DNA of 64,000 nucleotides from Valencia hispanica. Lineage: Eukaryota; Chordata; Actinopteri; Cyprinodontiformes; Valenciidae. The position numbers and the translations under genes are program-made. The stretch covers positions 33,078,349 through 33,142,348 of the forward strand of contig OY747721.1 in NCBI GenBank assembly GCA_963556495.2, written 5' to 3'. Every line of letters begins with the position of its first letter. Position 1 is the first letter of the stretch. Shown one piece after another: positions 1 through 12,400 of this stretch. The notes beneath the pieces were generated by a model. It did not search any database. It saw only the letters and a list, made by a program, of their open reading frames with translations, and was not told the DNA's origin.

Positions 1-66
1 TTCGCACCTTCAAAACGAACCAGATGTGATTTAGTGATCAACGACGTGCACTTGTTTCTTTTGTAG

Positions 67-2177
67 TCGTGGGCAGCAGTCAAAGCCGATGCAGAGGAGT
101 GTCGTGCGAATGCAGCACACTTCGTCCAGGAAGCAGAGCGAGCCCGGGAGGCTGAAGAGGAGGCACAAAGGCAGATCTCTCTCCTGCAGGAGGCGCTGGA
201 GAGCTTACGGAGCGGAGACAATCCCCATCTAGCACTGCATCAACTTCAGCTCCTACACCGGCTGCCACTTGAGTCGGTTCTAAGCTTACAGGCTCAGCTC
301 TGTAACTGCTTACGTGCTGTGGAACAGGTAATCCTTCACACAAGAGATCTGTAAAATGTTTGTCAAATATATTCCTAAACCCCAATAAGGATAATGAGGG
401 TGGGGAAGCTTTCCCACATTCTGTCCTGTTACAACCAGAAACTTCAGTGTATTTTAAAATCACCCATTGCTTGCAGCCACAAGTATTTTGGAGTCTGTCT
501 CTGATGGCAACATTTTGACACTGGAATCGTTCTTAAAAAATAGTTTTAGGTTAGTCGTGGTGAATGGAGAACAGGAAGTTGTAAGCCTTGCCACAGACCT
601 TCAGTTGGATTTAGGTCTGAACTCTGACTGGGCTCTTTTGATCCATGAATACCTTTCAGTCTAAACGAATCCATTTTAGCTTATGTTATATGTTTAGGGT
701 TGTGGTCCTGCTGGAAGGTGAACCTCTGCCCCAGTCTGAAGTATTTTTTAGCCTCTTACAGCTTTGTTCCAGGATGTATAAGTGAGCAGGAACGGAAGCA
801 CTTGAGTCGACACGGACGACAGAGTGTCCAGCCAGGACCAGCTGTATGTCGTTGCTTTTGTGGTTGTACGGTGAAATAAGCAAAAGATGCAAATATGAGT
901 TGACCAAAATTTGGAATATTGTTATATAACCTTAAACGCTGCTTCAAAAACTTCTACAAAATTCTATGTGCTAGATTCTTACCTGAGGGTATCGGAGCAT
1001 AAGGAGGCTGAATAAAAATCCAAGCCACAATTTGCAGATTTATTTTTATTTATTAAGTATTTTGAAAACTTTGCGTCCTTTTTCTTTAAATTATGAACTA
1101 CATTGTTTTGTGTTATTACATAAAAGCCCTTAAGATACAATCAAGTTTGTGGTTGTAAGGGGACAAACATCCAAGAAAAAAAAAGTTTAAGGGGTATGAA
1201 TACTATGACGGAGTGTTAGGGCCATTGCAGATTTTAAAAATGTATAAAAAATTTGGGTCACCAAGGAGTAAATTTCCAACAAAAAACTCAGAAATCTTAA
1301 GATTAACTTCACATATTTCCAAGAAATTTTTGGGGAAATTCTCTGTCGAAAACCTATAAATTGAGAAACTCAGAAATGTCCTTGATTAAAAGCATACATT
1401 TTCAATATTTGAACCAAGATATTTTCTGACATTATAAAGTCAGAATATTAGGAGTTAAAAAACACTCTTTAAATTTATTAAAGAAGAAAATGGTAGTTGT
1501 TGTTGAGCACCATGCAAGTATGTAACTTAAGTTACTTCAGCATAATAACACCTAGTTGAAAAAAAGCCTGTATGAACCACTTACCCTGCTCCTCACGTCA
1601 CACTGGCCTGCATGTTTTAGATGTTTTGCTGCTTCAGCACACCTGATTCCAATTGATGGCTGAATAACAGGCTTTTGTTGAACTGTAATCATCTGAATTA
1701 GGGAAACATCTAAAACAGACAGAGCGGTGTGGCTTGAGGACCAGGGTTGGGAAACTGTGTCTTAGAGAACTTCTGGCATTTTCTGTCAACAATATCTGAT
1801 TTGAAATCTTAGCAAACTTCTGAGTTTTTTTTCTTGATAATTTACTACTTTGCTACATCAGAGACAATTTTCTAAATTCACGCGTCCATGGTCTTTTTTT
1901 TTCTTCTTCTCCCTAATACTCCTTGTTGTAAAACTGTTGTAGAATTCCTTCATAGAGATGTAAGTCCTGCAAAATATACTGTGGTCACCTGTATAAAACC
2001 GTGTTCTGTTGTGTCTACCAGGTGGTGTACAGGAAACAGAGACAGTGCTGTGTGACATGTGGAGAGCAGGGCTCAGTGTCGCTGCCCTGTGGCCACGGAC
2101 TGCAGTGCGAGAGCTGCTCCACGTCCACAGAGTGCCCGCTCTGCCCCGAACAGACCGCAGAGCAGCAGCTCTCTTGA
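67..2177 (+). CDS. unk: unkempt-type RING finger protein, last two exons (5' part outside window)
   Basis: Two coding exons are visible: 67-327 (87 codons, phase 0 at both ends) and 2022-2177 (51 codons, stop TGA 2175-2177), each flanked by AG and GT. The first is alanine/glutamate rich and looks like a coiled coil. It runs into a leucine-rich segment resembling the region before the RING in the Unkempt family. The last exon holds a compact RING with two Cys pairs, a CGH motif, a further Cys pair and a final CPLC. Unkempt proteins are cytoplasmic CCCH zinc-finger mRNA-binding translational regulators; those CCCH fingers would lie upstream, outside the window. The name rests on this C-terminus plus synteny, because UNK lies next to UNC13D in human, so the paralogue unkl is less likely. 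The gene converges with unc13d. Confidence 0.82.
328..2021 (+). other. Last intron of unk, repeat bearing
   Basis: No coding sequence was recognised. Around 1140-1210 there is a decayed end of the Tc1-type MITE family seen elsewhere in the window (ggggtatgaatact). Around 1590-1765 lies a common fish interspersed repeat ending in the 'gaggaccagggttggga' string, which recurs at 45640-45665. Confidence 0.5.
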
Positions 2178-2623
2178 CCTCAAGCACTGTGGGACCATGA
2201 CAGATTCCACACCAATCAGTCCTGATTCCACGCCTACCAGCCTTGGATTCTGACTACCATTATCTGAAATTTTAAAAAGACCAAAATTCTACCGTTGTAT
2301 CAACATAAGCACTGATTCGGTTGTGAACTTCTAACGTGACCCGTCTGTGGAATTGGGCATCATTATGTTGCCAGTGTTACCCAAGGAAAACAATTCATTC
2401 TGTTAGTTTATGCTCTCGACCAGCAACACTGTACTTTTCCCCAGCGATTGACTTGTGAAAATAACTTACATACCTGCTGTTATATTTTACTCTGACTCTA
2501 ATTATGAAGCATTTACATAGCTAGTTTTAAATGATATATTTCAAAAAGTATAATTTCACTTTAGTGACAATATTTCTCTAGAGTGTCATGCATCCATCTG
2601 GATAGTTTGGTGATTTGCTGGGG

Positions 2624-2629
2624 AATAAA
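2624..2629 (+). terminator. Poly(A) signal of unk
   Basis: An AATAAA hexamer lies about 450 bases after the unk stop codon on the coding strand. It is the first good signal downstream, giving a 3' UTR of roughly 0.45 kb. Confidence 0.6.
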
Positions 2630-3161
2630 GACGTCCACTTTTGCATTTTACGGCACTTAAAACTCCCAAACATCTCATCTAGACGCTCAAGAGTTCGGTG
2701 TTGTCCCCAAACAACAGGGAATTAATTTGTGCTGTTTGTCATGGTGTTGTGATTGTGTTGTCGGTCCGAATCGATGGATGGATGGATGACACTGTAGATT
2801 ATCAGTATACATTATATAGAATATTTCAGGGAGTAGGAACATCTTAAAAAAAGATCACTCTGGAAACACTTAAAGGGCATATTTAATCTCATTAAACAAT
2901 GATTCCTCATTGCTGCAGCCAAAAACAGCTCATCACAGTACTGTGCTGGAAGCAGCTGTCTTTTTTTTCTTTTCCCCTTAGATTAAGCAATTGTAATTTC
3001 AAATGCTCAAATATAAAAATTATAATTTGTTCAAATGTATAATTAATGGCCTTGAGGTTTTTCGTACTCTCAGGTTTTTCTCTTTATTATTCCTGTGCAG
3101 AAGTTATAGGAAGGTGTAACAAAATGAGGCCAACAGACTCAGCTTCGGTCCATTTTCAGAT

Positions 3162-3171
3162 TTTATTTATT
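3162..3171 (-). terminator. Candidate poly(A) signals of unc13d
   Basis: Read on the minus strand, two overlapping AATAAA hexamers lie here, about 470 bases beyond the unc13d stop; another lies at 3083-3088. Which one is used cannot be decided from sequence. Confidence 0.4.
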
Positions 3172-3640
3172 TTTTACACCCTTTGTGTTCGCTATGAATC
3201 AAGCTCAGAACACTCAAAACGGCTTTTTAGCTATTTTTAAAATCAATATGTGACAGCTTTCTCTGCCAAATTTCTACATTTGTAGTAATCTTTGACATTT
3301 CAGTCTTTCAACAGTGTATAATATATATTTCATATATATATATATATATATATAAATGTATACACATACAAAAGTGATGTTACATCTCTCTCTTGCACTG
3401 ATTTGAGAAACCATCGGGAAGCAGACAGACATGTAAATGTTTAAATGCAGGTGTGAAAGTGTTTATGATCACTGTGATGGTCATGTTCAGTATGTCCACA
3501 CACAACTCATGCAACACCAGTCTTTTCTTTCTGAGTGCATTCTTTTCTTGTTGTTTTCTCTTTGTCTTTTGGTACTGATCATTAAAACAAAATTGTATAT
3601 TTTTGGAGGAAAAAGAAAAACGCGTCTCCATGCGTTTGTG

Positions 3641-6600
3641 TCATTGTTGGGGGGCCTCCTGGGACTGTTTCTCTCGTTGGCGTCGCTTCTTCACAAAAGC
3701 CTGAGCCTCTCGCTCTCCTTTTCTGGCCTCCAGCAGCTTCAGGATGTTGTCCTCTGTGAAGATGAATGTATTATTTCTCTGATATATGCCATTTTAGTTT
3801 GATTAAAAAGCATTAGATACCTAACAAATAGAAATAGATTAAAACACAGAACAGGTAAAAGAAGTGCACTACAGTGGACTCCTGGAATTCACGGGGTTTA
3901 GGGACCAGAGCCGGCCACGAACGGTTAAAGTTCTTGAATACTTGAGACCAAGACTGCCTCTTAAAACGCTTATAACGGTCTCTATTAATAGTTCACAAGC
4001 CATATATACCTTAAGATGCATTAATGGGGTCCTAGAATTCAAAACCACATTTACCTTTTATTTTAGCAGTTGAGGGTATCAAATGTACCATACCAAAAAG
4101 TTTGTGCCGTCTTCGACCTAATTTCTTGTGCAAATTCATAATTTTGTAATTGCCGTGGAGAAACAGGCCAGTCAGGGCAAAGCTCTGATAACTCATCAAG
4201 GCTGTAGACACACACCCTTAAATTTACATGTCCCCGCCCACTTCAACATGGTCAGTATTGCTGCCATCGAATTGTAGTCTCGGTACTCCAAAATTCCGAC
4301 TACCGACTGGAACCCCACTCAGACTTCCCACTTACAAAGTCAGAGATTTTTTTTTTTCAATATGGCCGCTCCTCGCGTCAGTAATAGTAGCTGTGGTGGA
4401 AGCATGTTAATTTTACAGGACACACTTGTAAGAATGCTTCTACCAATGTTACATGTAAAGCCTGCAACTCAACTTAAAATAAAAGTGGTGTTTGCACGTG
4501 GAAAGTAGAGCTTGTAACGATATTTATAAGAGGTACTGCTAACAATGGCTATCTGTGCCTCACCATATTGGAAACCTGACTTATCCGACTATGTTACTGG
4601 TACACTTACACTACCGTTCAAAAGTTTGGGGTCACCCAAACAATTTTGTGTTTTCCATGAAAAGTCACACTTATTCACCACCATACGTTGTGAAATGAAT
4701 AGAAAATAGAGTCAAGACATTGACAAGGTTAGAAATAATGATTTGTATTTGAAATAAGATTTTTTTTTACATCAAACTTTGCTTTCGTCAAAGAATCCTC
4801 CATTTGCAGCAATTACAGCATTGCAGACCTTTGGCATTCTAGCTGTTAATTTGTTGAGGTAATCTGGAGAAATTGCACCCCACGCTTCTAAAAGCAGCTC
4901 CCACAATTTGGATTGGTTGGATGGGCACTTCTTGCGTACCATACGGTCAAGCTGCTCCCACAACAGCTCAATGGGGTTCAAATCTGGTGACTGCGCTGGC
5001 CACTCCATTACCGATAGAATACCAGCTGCCTCCTTCTTCTCTAAATAGTTCTTGCACAATTTGGAGGTGTGTTTTGGGTCATTGTCCTGTTGTAGGATGA
5101 AATTGGCTCCAATCAAGCGCTGTCCACTGGGTATGGCATGGCGTTGCAAAATGGAGTGATAGCCTTCCTTATTCAGAATCCCTTTTACCCTGTACAAATC
5201 TCCCACCTTACCAGCACCAAAGCAACCCCAGACCATCACATTACCTCCACCATGCTTAACAGATGGCGTCAGGCATTCTTCCAGCATCTTTTCAGTTGTT
5301 CTGCGTCTCACAAACGTTCTTCTTTGTGATCCAAACACCTCAAACTTGGATTCATCCGTCCACAACACTTTTTTCCAGTCTTTCTCTGTCCAATGTCTGT
5401 GTTCTTTTGCCCATCTTAATCTTTTTCTTTTATTGGCCAGTCTCAGATATGGCTTTTTTTTTGCCACTCTGCCTTGAAGCCCAGAATCCCGCAGCCGCCT
5501 CTTCACTGTAGATGTTGACACTGGTGTTTTGCGGGTACTATTTAATGAAGATGCCAGTTGGGGACCTGTGAGGCGTCTGTTTCTCAAACTAGAGAGTCTA
5601 ATGTACTTATCTTCTTGCTCAGTTGTGCAACGCGGCCTCCCACTTCTTTTTCTACTCTGGTTAGAGCCTGTTTGTGCTGTCCTCTGAAGGGAGTAGTACA
5701 CACCGTTGTAGGAAATCTTCAATTTCTTAGCAATTTCTCGCATGGAATAGCCTTCATTTCTAAGAACAAGAATAGACTGTCGAGTTTCAGATGAAAGTTC
5801 TCTTTTTCTGGCCATTTTGAGCGTTTAATTGACCCCACAAATGTGATGCTCCAGAAACTCAATCTGCTCAAAGGAAAGTCAGCTTTGTAGCTTCTGTACC
5901 GAGCTAAACTGTTTTCAGATGTGTGAACATGATTGCACAAGGGTTTTCTAATCATCAATTAGCCCTCTGAGCCGATGAGCAAACACATTGTACCATTAGA
6001 ACACTGGAGTGATAGTTGCTGGAAATGTGCCTCTATCCACCTATGTAGATATTGCACCAAAAACCAGACATTTGCAGCTAGAATAGTCACTTACCACATT
6101 AGCAATGTATAGAGTGTATTTCTTTAAAGTTAAGACTAGTTTAAAGTTATCTTCATTGAAAAGTACAGTGCTTTTCCTTCAAAAATAAGGACATTTCAAT
6201 GTGAACCCAAACTTTTGAACGGTAGTGTAATTTGGGTGAAACGTCAATCCCAGATCTGACTTCCGAGGCAAATGGAACGCACTGTGTGTAACTTGGTTAG
6301 AAAACTACTAACCCTATTGTCATAGAGCCATCGGGGTAAACCGGCCAATCAGCACGCAGTTCATTTGATATTCAAGAGTGGGCAGGGAAAACCAGTCTTT
6401 AAATTGTAGGGCTTTATGGTACGTTCCATTTGTAGCCTGTACTCGGAAATTCCGACTTCCGAGAGGGAAAAAAATCAACTGGAACGCCCCCCAACGTCAG
6501 ACTTTCCACTTGGAAAGTCTGAGATTGTTCTTTGCTCCGACTTTGACTTTCAATATGGCCGCTCCTCGCATCAACAATAGTAGCTGTGGTAGAAACATGT

Positions 6601-9408
6601 CTATTTTACAAGACACACTTGTAAGAATTCGTCTAAAATCGATGTTTCATGTAGAGCCAGCAACTCTAAACGTAACAAAATAAATGGGGTGTTTGCATAT
6701 GGAAGGTGGAGCTTAAAATTGTGTTTGTAAGAAGTACTACCAACTATAGCCTCACCATAGTGGAATCCTGACTTATCCGACTACTTTAACTGTATTGCTG
6801 TTTACTCACGTGTGACATCCAACCCAGCTCCGAGGTTTCCGACTTCCGAGCTAAATGGAACGCACCAATATTATGGGGTTGTATTTGGCCATTTATCAGG
6901 GCTCCTGGACTATTTTCAACCCCAACAAAGTTTAATATGCTATATAGAGACTCAAAGAACAGTTTCAAACTGTCAAAAATGTTCTAGAACCTCTTTAATA
7001 TGCTCAGTGAACACAGCCTCAGCACCACTGCAGAAGCCAATGTTTACAATCTTCCTTTTCTTTTCCACTCTTGGGGCTACAGCCAACCAGGGGGAAATAA
7101 ATGGATTGGCTGCTTTGCAAACACCAGCTAATAGTGAGTCAAGTAGCATTAGAATGAAGTTGTGCAACTTCCAAAGCAGCATTTTCTTTAGAATATTTTG
7201 GATATGCGCAACGGAAAAATCCGCATATATCTTTGAGTCATGTTTCACAGAAAAAAACTGCGAATAGGGGAAGGTCTACTGTAATAAAATAGGACAAAGG
7301 GAAGGGAAACTCTGATGAACTTCTCAGCTCCCCTCACTATCCTCTGCAGGGCCCTCTTGGATTCTATTTTGCAGTAATGTGATTCCTGATAAATATGACT
7401 CACCAAACGGAGGTCGGGAAATTATTTTCGCTCGATAGTGTGGTTGTTATCTTTGATATTTCATAGGAGTTGACTGATCCAAACAGGGATCAGAACCATC
7501 AGTGTATTATTTGTTGCACACCAAAAAGCATAGACCAAAACAAGATCGTTTCTCCTGGATCTACAAAAAATTAGCGTCAATGAATTTTGAACACATTTAT
7601 GATTTTCTCCATAACTTATCAAATAAATGCAATAGTTAAATGGTGCAAAATAGAAATTGTTTGGGGCACAGTGGCAAAATATTGGTAAGAAAGGCAAGAC
7701 ATGTTTTGGCATAGGAGGGTCTTAACTAGGAGCTGAATCCGATTGGGTTTCATGTCTGGAATTGATATTTTTGTTGTTAGTTTGCACTTTTTGTTGACAA
7801 AAATCATAACTGGTGATTTTGCCTGTTTTTCTTGTCTGAGCCACGTGAATAAAATTTTTTGAAAGGCAATTTTGTTTACAGAGTTCATCCATTTTTTATT
7901 GTTTTGATTGTGTTGTTAATTTATATTGGATATTAAAAATGTCTTCCAGTTGGAGTGGTACATTTTCTATAAAAATTAACGTTTGTAGACCGTTAGTTTC
8001 ACTATCGTTTATCGCAATAATGTCTGGGGCAATTTATCGTTCAGCAGAATTTGTTATCGTCACAGACCTAAGTGACAACAGAGTAAAAGGGGATGGCTCT
8101 AAGCTAAGGTATTCTTTATTCATATTCCTTTATTAAATGGTAAAAAAAACCTACTGATCGGAATCTTACCATTAGGTTTAGGGTGCATCAGAGGCAGGCG
8201 TATTTGTTCAGGTGAAGCGTCCAACTGTGAGTCGACTTCCTCTCCTTTTTGTTCAGAAACTCCTGGTACGTCCTCGAGGGCGAGGAACGCTTCGCCTTCA
8301 AAGTCATCTGGCCTCAAGGTGTCGTGGTCCAGAACCGTGACGACCAAGCAAGCTCCCGGAGTCTGGCACTGATCCAGTGAAACCAGGCTGGGAAACAGAA
8401 AACAAGGGAAAGCAGGGAAGAAGGTGCCAAATGTGAGTTGGAGATGTTAATCTCCGAGATATTTTGGGAAAATAGAAAACTAAGGGACAAAGAAAAGGGA
8501 AATAACTTACAAATCAAAGGACTCGTCGAAAAGAGGATTGAGATCACAGCTTTTGTACTGGGTGCAGCGCGGCTCTGTCTCTGGAAAGATGTGGTTAGGC
8601 TCCAGGCACAGCCGCACGAACGGGTCACTGAGGCCTGCCAAGCATCGAAGCGTCAAGTCACATAGGTAAGGGTCTCACCGCGCTACTACTTTTTTGTTAT
8701 GTAGCTACAGTGCAAAGGCATATTCACAACCTCTCCACATTTTGTCGCATCAGAATCAAAAACTGTAATAAATTTTAACTTTACGTCACATCAACACAAA
8801 GTCGAGTACATTATTGTGAAGGGGAAGGGAAACTGTACACAAACCATGTAAGGGACACAGCGAACATGTCAACCCGTTTGCCAACATGCAACACACTACA
8901 TGGGGACTGTACTGAACCCCTTAACCCACCATCCCAATGGTAAGACATGGTGGTGGTAGCATCATGCTGTGGGTCCTTTAGCAGGGACATGAACGGAGAT
9001 TATTAAAGATGGAAAGAGGAGCTAAATACAAGAAAGTCCTGGAGAAAAAAAAACTTGTTAGAGGCTGAAAAAGACTTCACTGTCCACAAAGAAAACAACC
9101 CTAAACATACAACTAGAGCTACAATTGGATAGTTTATTTCTGAACATATGGCCTGGAATTTCTTGGATGACTTGGAAATGTCCATTCCCTCCCCAACCTG
9201 ACTGAGCTAGAGCTGTTTTGCAAATCAACAATAAGGTGTTTGAATACTTGTGAAAGCCACTGTACAGCCGTGATTGTTCTGGTGTACCATTAGAGTCCAT
9301 TGGTAGGAGGCTGACTGCATTGAGCACCTCAATGTGCAACCTTTGGTCAGATCTTCTGTAGGATGTGAGGAGGGTGACCGCTCCATATTTTTCCCCTTGG
9401 TAATCTCT
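3641..9408 (-). CDS. unc13d: unc13d exons 29-32 (C2B domain and C-terminus)
   Basis: Exons 9288-9408, 8511-8634, 8170-8387 and 3641-3753. C2B occupies about residues 896-1050. Calcium-site aspartates are D933 and D939 (MDSNGLSDPF) and D997, D999 and D1005 ([13 protein letters not shown]). The final exon encodes the conserved [15 protein letters not shown] tail followed by KKRRQREK. The last intron (3754-8169, 4.4 kb) is almost wholly transposon sequence, yet the one base left by exon 31 and the two supplied by exon 32 restore the frame. Confidence 0.92.
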
Positions 9409-12400
9409 CTGCGGAGACAGAACAAAGCCAAAGAGTCAGGGAAAAGGCTCTGCCAGGAGTTACTAGGAACACCAAAACCGACTCTTTTATTTTCAAACTC
9501 ACCTGCTCCGTTATTTTCTTTTTAAAGAACCTCTCTATGAGCTGGTGGCTGGTCAGAGAGTGGTGATTGAGATACGCCTTCAGCTTCTGTTCAAGCAGGA
9601 AGAAATAACAATGTTCTACCTCAAGCCTTGTCATTGCTGTACCTAATTTCACTCTTTCACCTGAGAGGAAGTGGACCTGAAAAGATAGCATTTTAACGAA
9701 ACACAAGAGAAATAAGCTGTTGGCGTCCAGGGGACTCACCTTGTATTCATCGGAGTGCATTGTCGTCTGAGGAAGTCCGTTCCCTTCAGCATGGAAACAC
9801 TGCTCAAGACACTGAAAACAGAGAATTCCCTGTGAGGCTGTAGAAGCTACTATCCAAAAGGTGAAGTAGTAACCTTCGACGACAGCCAGCAGGACTTATC
9901 CAAACTATATTACCAAAAGGGTTTGTTTAATATGATGTTGGCCCACTTTTTGTTGCTTCAACTCTTCTAGGAAGGCTTTCAACAAACTTTAGGAATGTGT
10001 TTATAAGACATTTTGAAGTTCATTTCTGAGGTCGGATGCTGGTGTGGGACGAGAAGGCGTGGCGAAGCTCTAGATTTACCGTTAGATCTACGTTCCTGCC
10101 CTCATCTATGGTCACGACCTCTGGGTAGAGACCGAAAGAACAAGATAACCGATACAAGCGGCTGAAATGAGTTTCCTCTGCAGGGTGTCTGGGCTCTCCC
10201 TTAGAGATAGGGGGAGAAGCTCGGTCATCCGGGAGAGGCTGAGAGTAGAGCCGCTGCTGCTCCACACCGAGAGGAGCCAGTTGTGGTGGCTCGGGTGTCT
10301 GGTTAGGATGGAGGCCTCCCTGGTCAATCAATCTTTATTTATTAAGCGCTTTTCGTACAAAATTGCATCTCAAAGTGCTTTACAGATTAAAACTACCTCA
10401 CGTAAAACCACATTCTAATCCCTCCCCCACAGAATTAAAAACATGATCACAGTTATACCCCCCTCCCCCTAAAACAACCCTTCGAGGTGTTTCGGGCACG
10501 TCCCACCGGGAGGAGACCCAGAGGATGATGGAGGGACCATGTTTCTCGGCTGGCCTGGGGACGCCTTGGGATTCCTCCTGAGGAGAGGGAAGTCTGTGTC
10601 TCTCTGCTTAAGCTGCTGCCCCCGTGACCCGACCCCGGATAGGCGGAAGAAAATGGGTGGATGGATGGATGGCTCGTGGGTCTGTGGGGACAAGTTCAAT
10701 TCTTCCAAATTGCTGATCCATGTCTATATGGACCTTGCTTTGTGCTCTGGTCATACTGGAAGAGGAAAGGCCAATCCCTGTCTGGGATTTTATGTCAGCA
10801 GTTAACAGATATTGGTTCTAAAATGTCAAATGTAACCTCAATGCAAATAGGAATTCAGGAATTCAATACCCCATTTTTCGTGACTCATTGTATGAGTATG
10901 TCCTCCAACTTCATGAGGAGCATGAAAAACCCAACTGAGGTCAGCTTTTTAGAAGATCAAACGATCTACCGGTGTAGTCAGGTTAAACCCTGTGTTTTTT
11001 GACCAACCTGCAGCGTATACAGCAGCCTCTGGCAGAACACCATGAGCCCTTCTTGCTGGGAATGCTGGGTAGCAACCTGATAAAGAATTTTCACTGAGTT
11101 TTGCCACAACGGAGTCAGGAGGCTAGTCACAGGAGAGAGAGAGAAAAAAAAACCACAATTTCATATTTAAGGTAGTGGATCAACAGAAGAGAATGGGTTA
11201 GGTTTTGCACATTTAACAGAGATGAGTTAGCTGAGGACCTGTTGAAGTTCTCTTGAACCAGGTTTTCATTCATGTACTGAAGCTCCTGTTCTAGGTAGCG
11301 CATTAGAGGGGCTGCAGCCTGAGAGGGGATAAGAGACTCAACATGAAGGAAGAATAGCAGCCGTTTATATGCATGTACAAAAAAAACAAAAAACAACAAC
11401 AACGGTAGTGAGGACCACTCACATCCTCCGTGGACTTGGAGGGAATCCTCCGCCTGGTGGACATGCTTCTGACGAGAGTCTCAATGTCTGTGTTTAACTG
11501 AGAACACAGATATAACTCTATAAACTTATTTTCCTTGATTTCATTAACCTTAGAAGCTAAAAACAAGCACGTTTTACCTTTCACAAACAGTGCCTTGGAA
11601 AAGTATTCACAAGTTTTTAAATTTTCTCACATCAATTTTCAATTTACAACCCCAGACTTCAGTCTATTTTGTAGGGGCTTCATGTGATGGACCAACAAGA
11701 AGCAGCACAAGTGTGATGTGAAATAAAAAAAAATTATAAATTTAAAAATTTAAAAAAAAGTATTTAGCTTAATTCATCTTCCCATCTTCGACTGATGGAA
11801 AAAGCAGCTCCACAGCATGATGCTGCCACCACCTTGTTTCACCCTGGGACTGGTTGTGCTCAGGATGATAAGCACTGTTAGTTCGCCATCCTACAAACTG
11901 TTCTGCAGATAGGCCAATATATGAAAGCCTGTTAAAATGAAGAATAATAATCCCATGGCATGATGCTGTCACTACCATGTCGTCCTTGGATGATGTATTC
12001 AGGGTGATTTCTCCAGATTTTTGGAGTCCACAACAAATAGTTGGTTTGTCAACAAGTTCTCTCACCTGAGCCGTGGATTTCTGCAGCATTTTATTGAGGA
12101 GTATCGGACTCAAAGGATCGGAATGCAGATACACACCATGCTCTCAGATTTTTACTTGTAAAAGTTTTTGAAACCATGCATTGTTTTTCTTCAGCTTCAC
12201 AATTTTGAACATCTTTATGCAGGTTTATCACATAAAGTCCCCATAAAATACATTGAAGTTTGAGGTTTTAACGTGGCATATATTTGAAAAGGTATGAATA
12301 CTTTTGCGAGGCATGGTATACCTGTTTCCCAAGAGTGTCTAACGCTGATCGGATCTCTTTGCAGAGGATGCTCTTGGCTTGCTGAAGCTGGGAATGCAGC

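Larger units (their letters stand above)
2178..3640. other. unk / unc13d convergent intergenic region
   Basis: The interval holds the unk 3' UTR (to about 2650), a short ATGG run near 2774, an (AT)n microsatellite at 3332-3354, and probably the unc13d 3' UTR from about 3160 up to 3640. No further gene is seen. Confidence 0.55.
4250..6282. mobile_element. Inverted-repeat DNA element, copy 1, split by the DD38E Tc1
   Basis: Bases 4250-4608 and 6228-6282 together align with the uninterrupted copy at 6418-6866. They share caatatggccgctcctcgc, the following ~100 bases, and the terminal block 'gacttccgag...aaatggaacgcac'. The Tc1 at 4609-6227 interrupts the copy near its right end. No coding capacity is seen, so it is probably a non-autonomous DNA transposon. 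Confidence 0.65.

Noticed and set aside
1..2177. unkl rather than unk
   Set aside because: The RING and coiled-coil tail alone cannot separate the paralogues, but direct adjacency to unc13d matches UNK.
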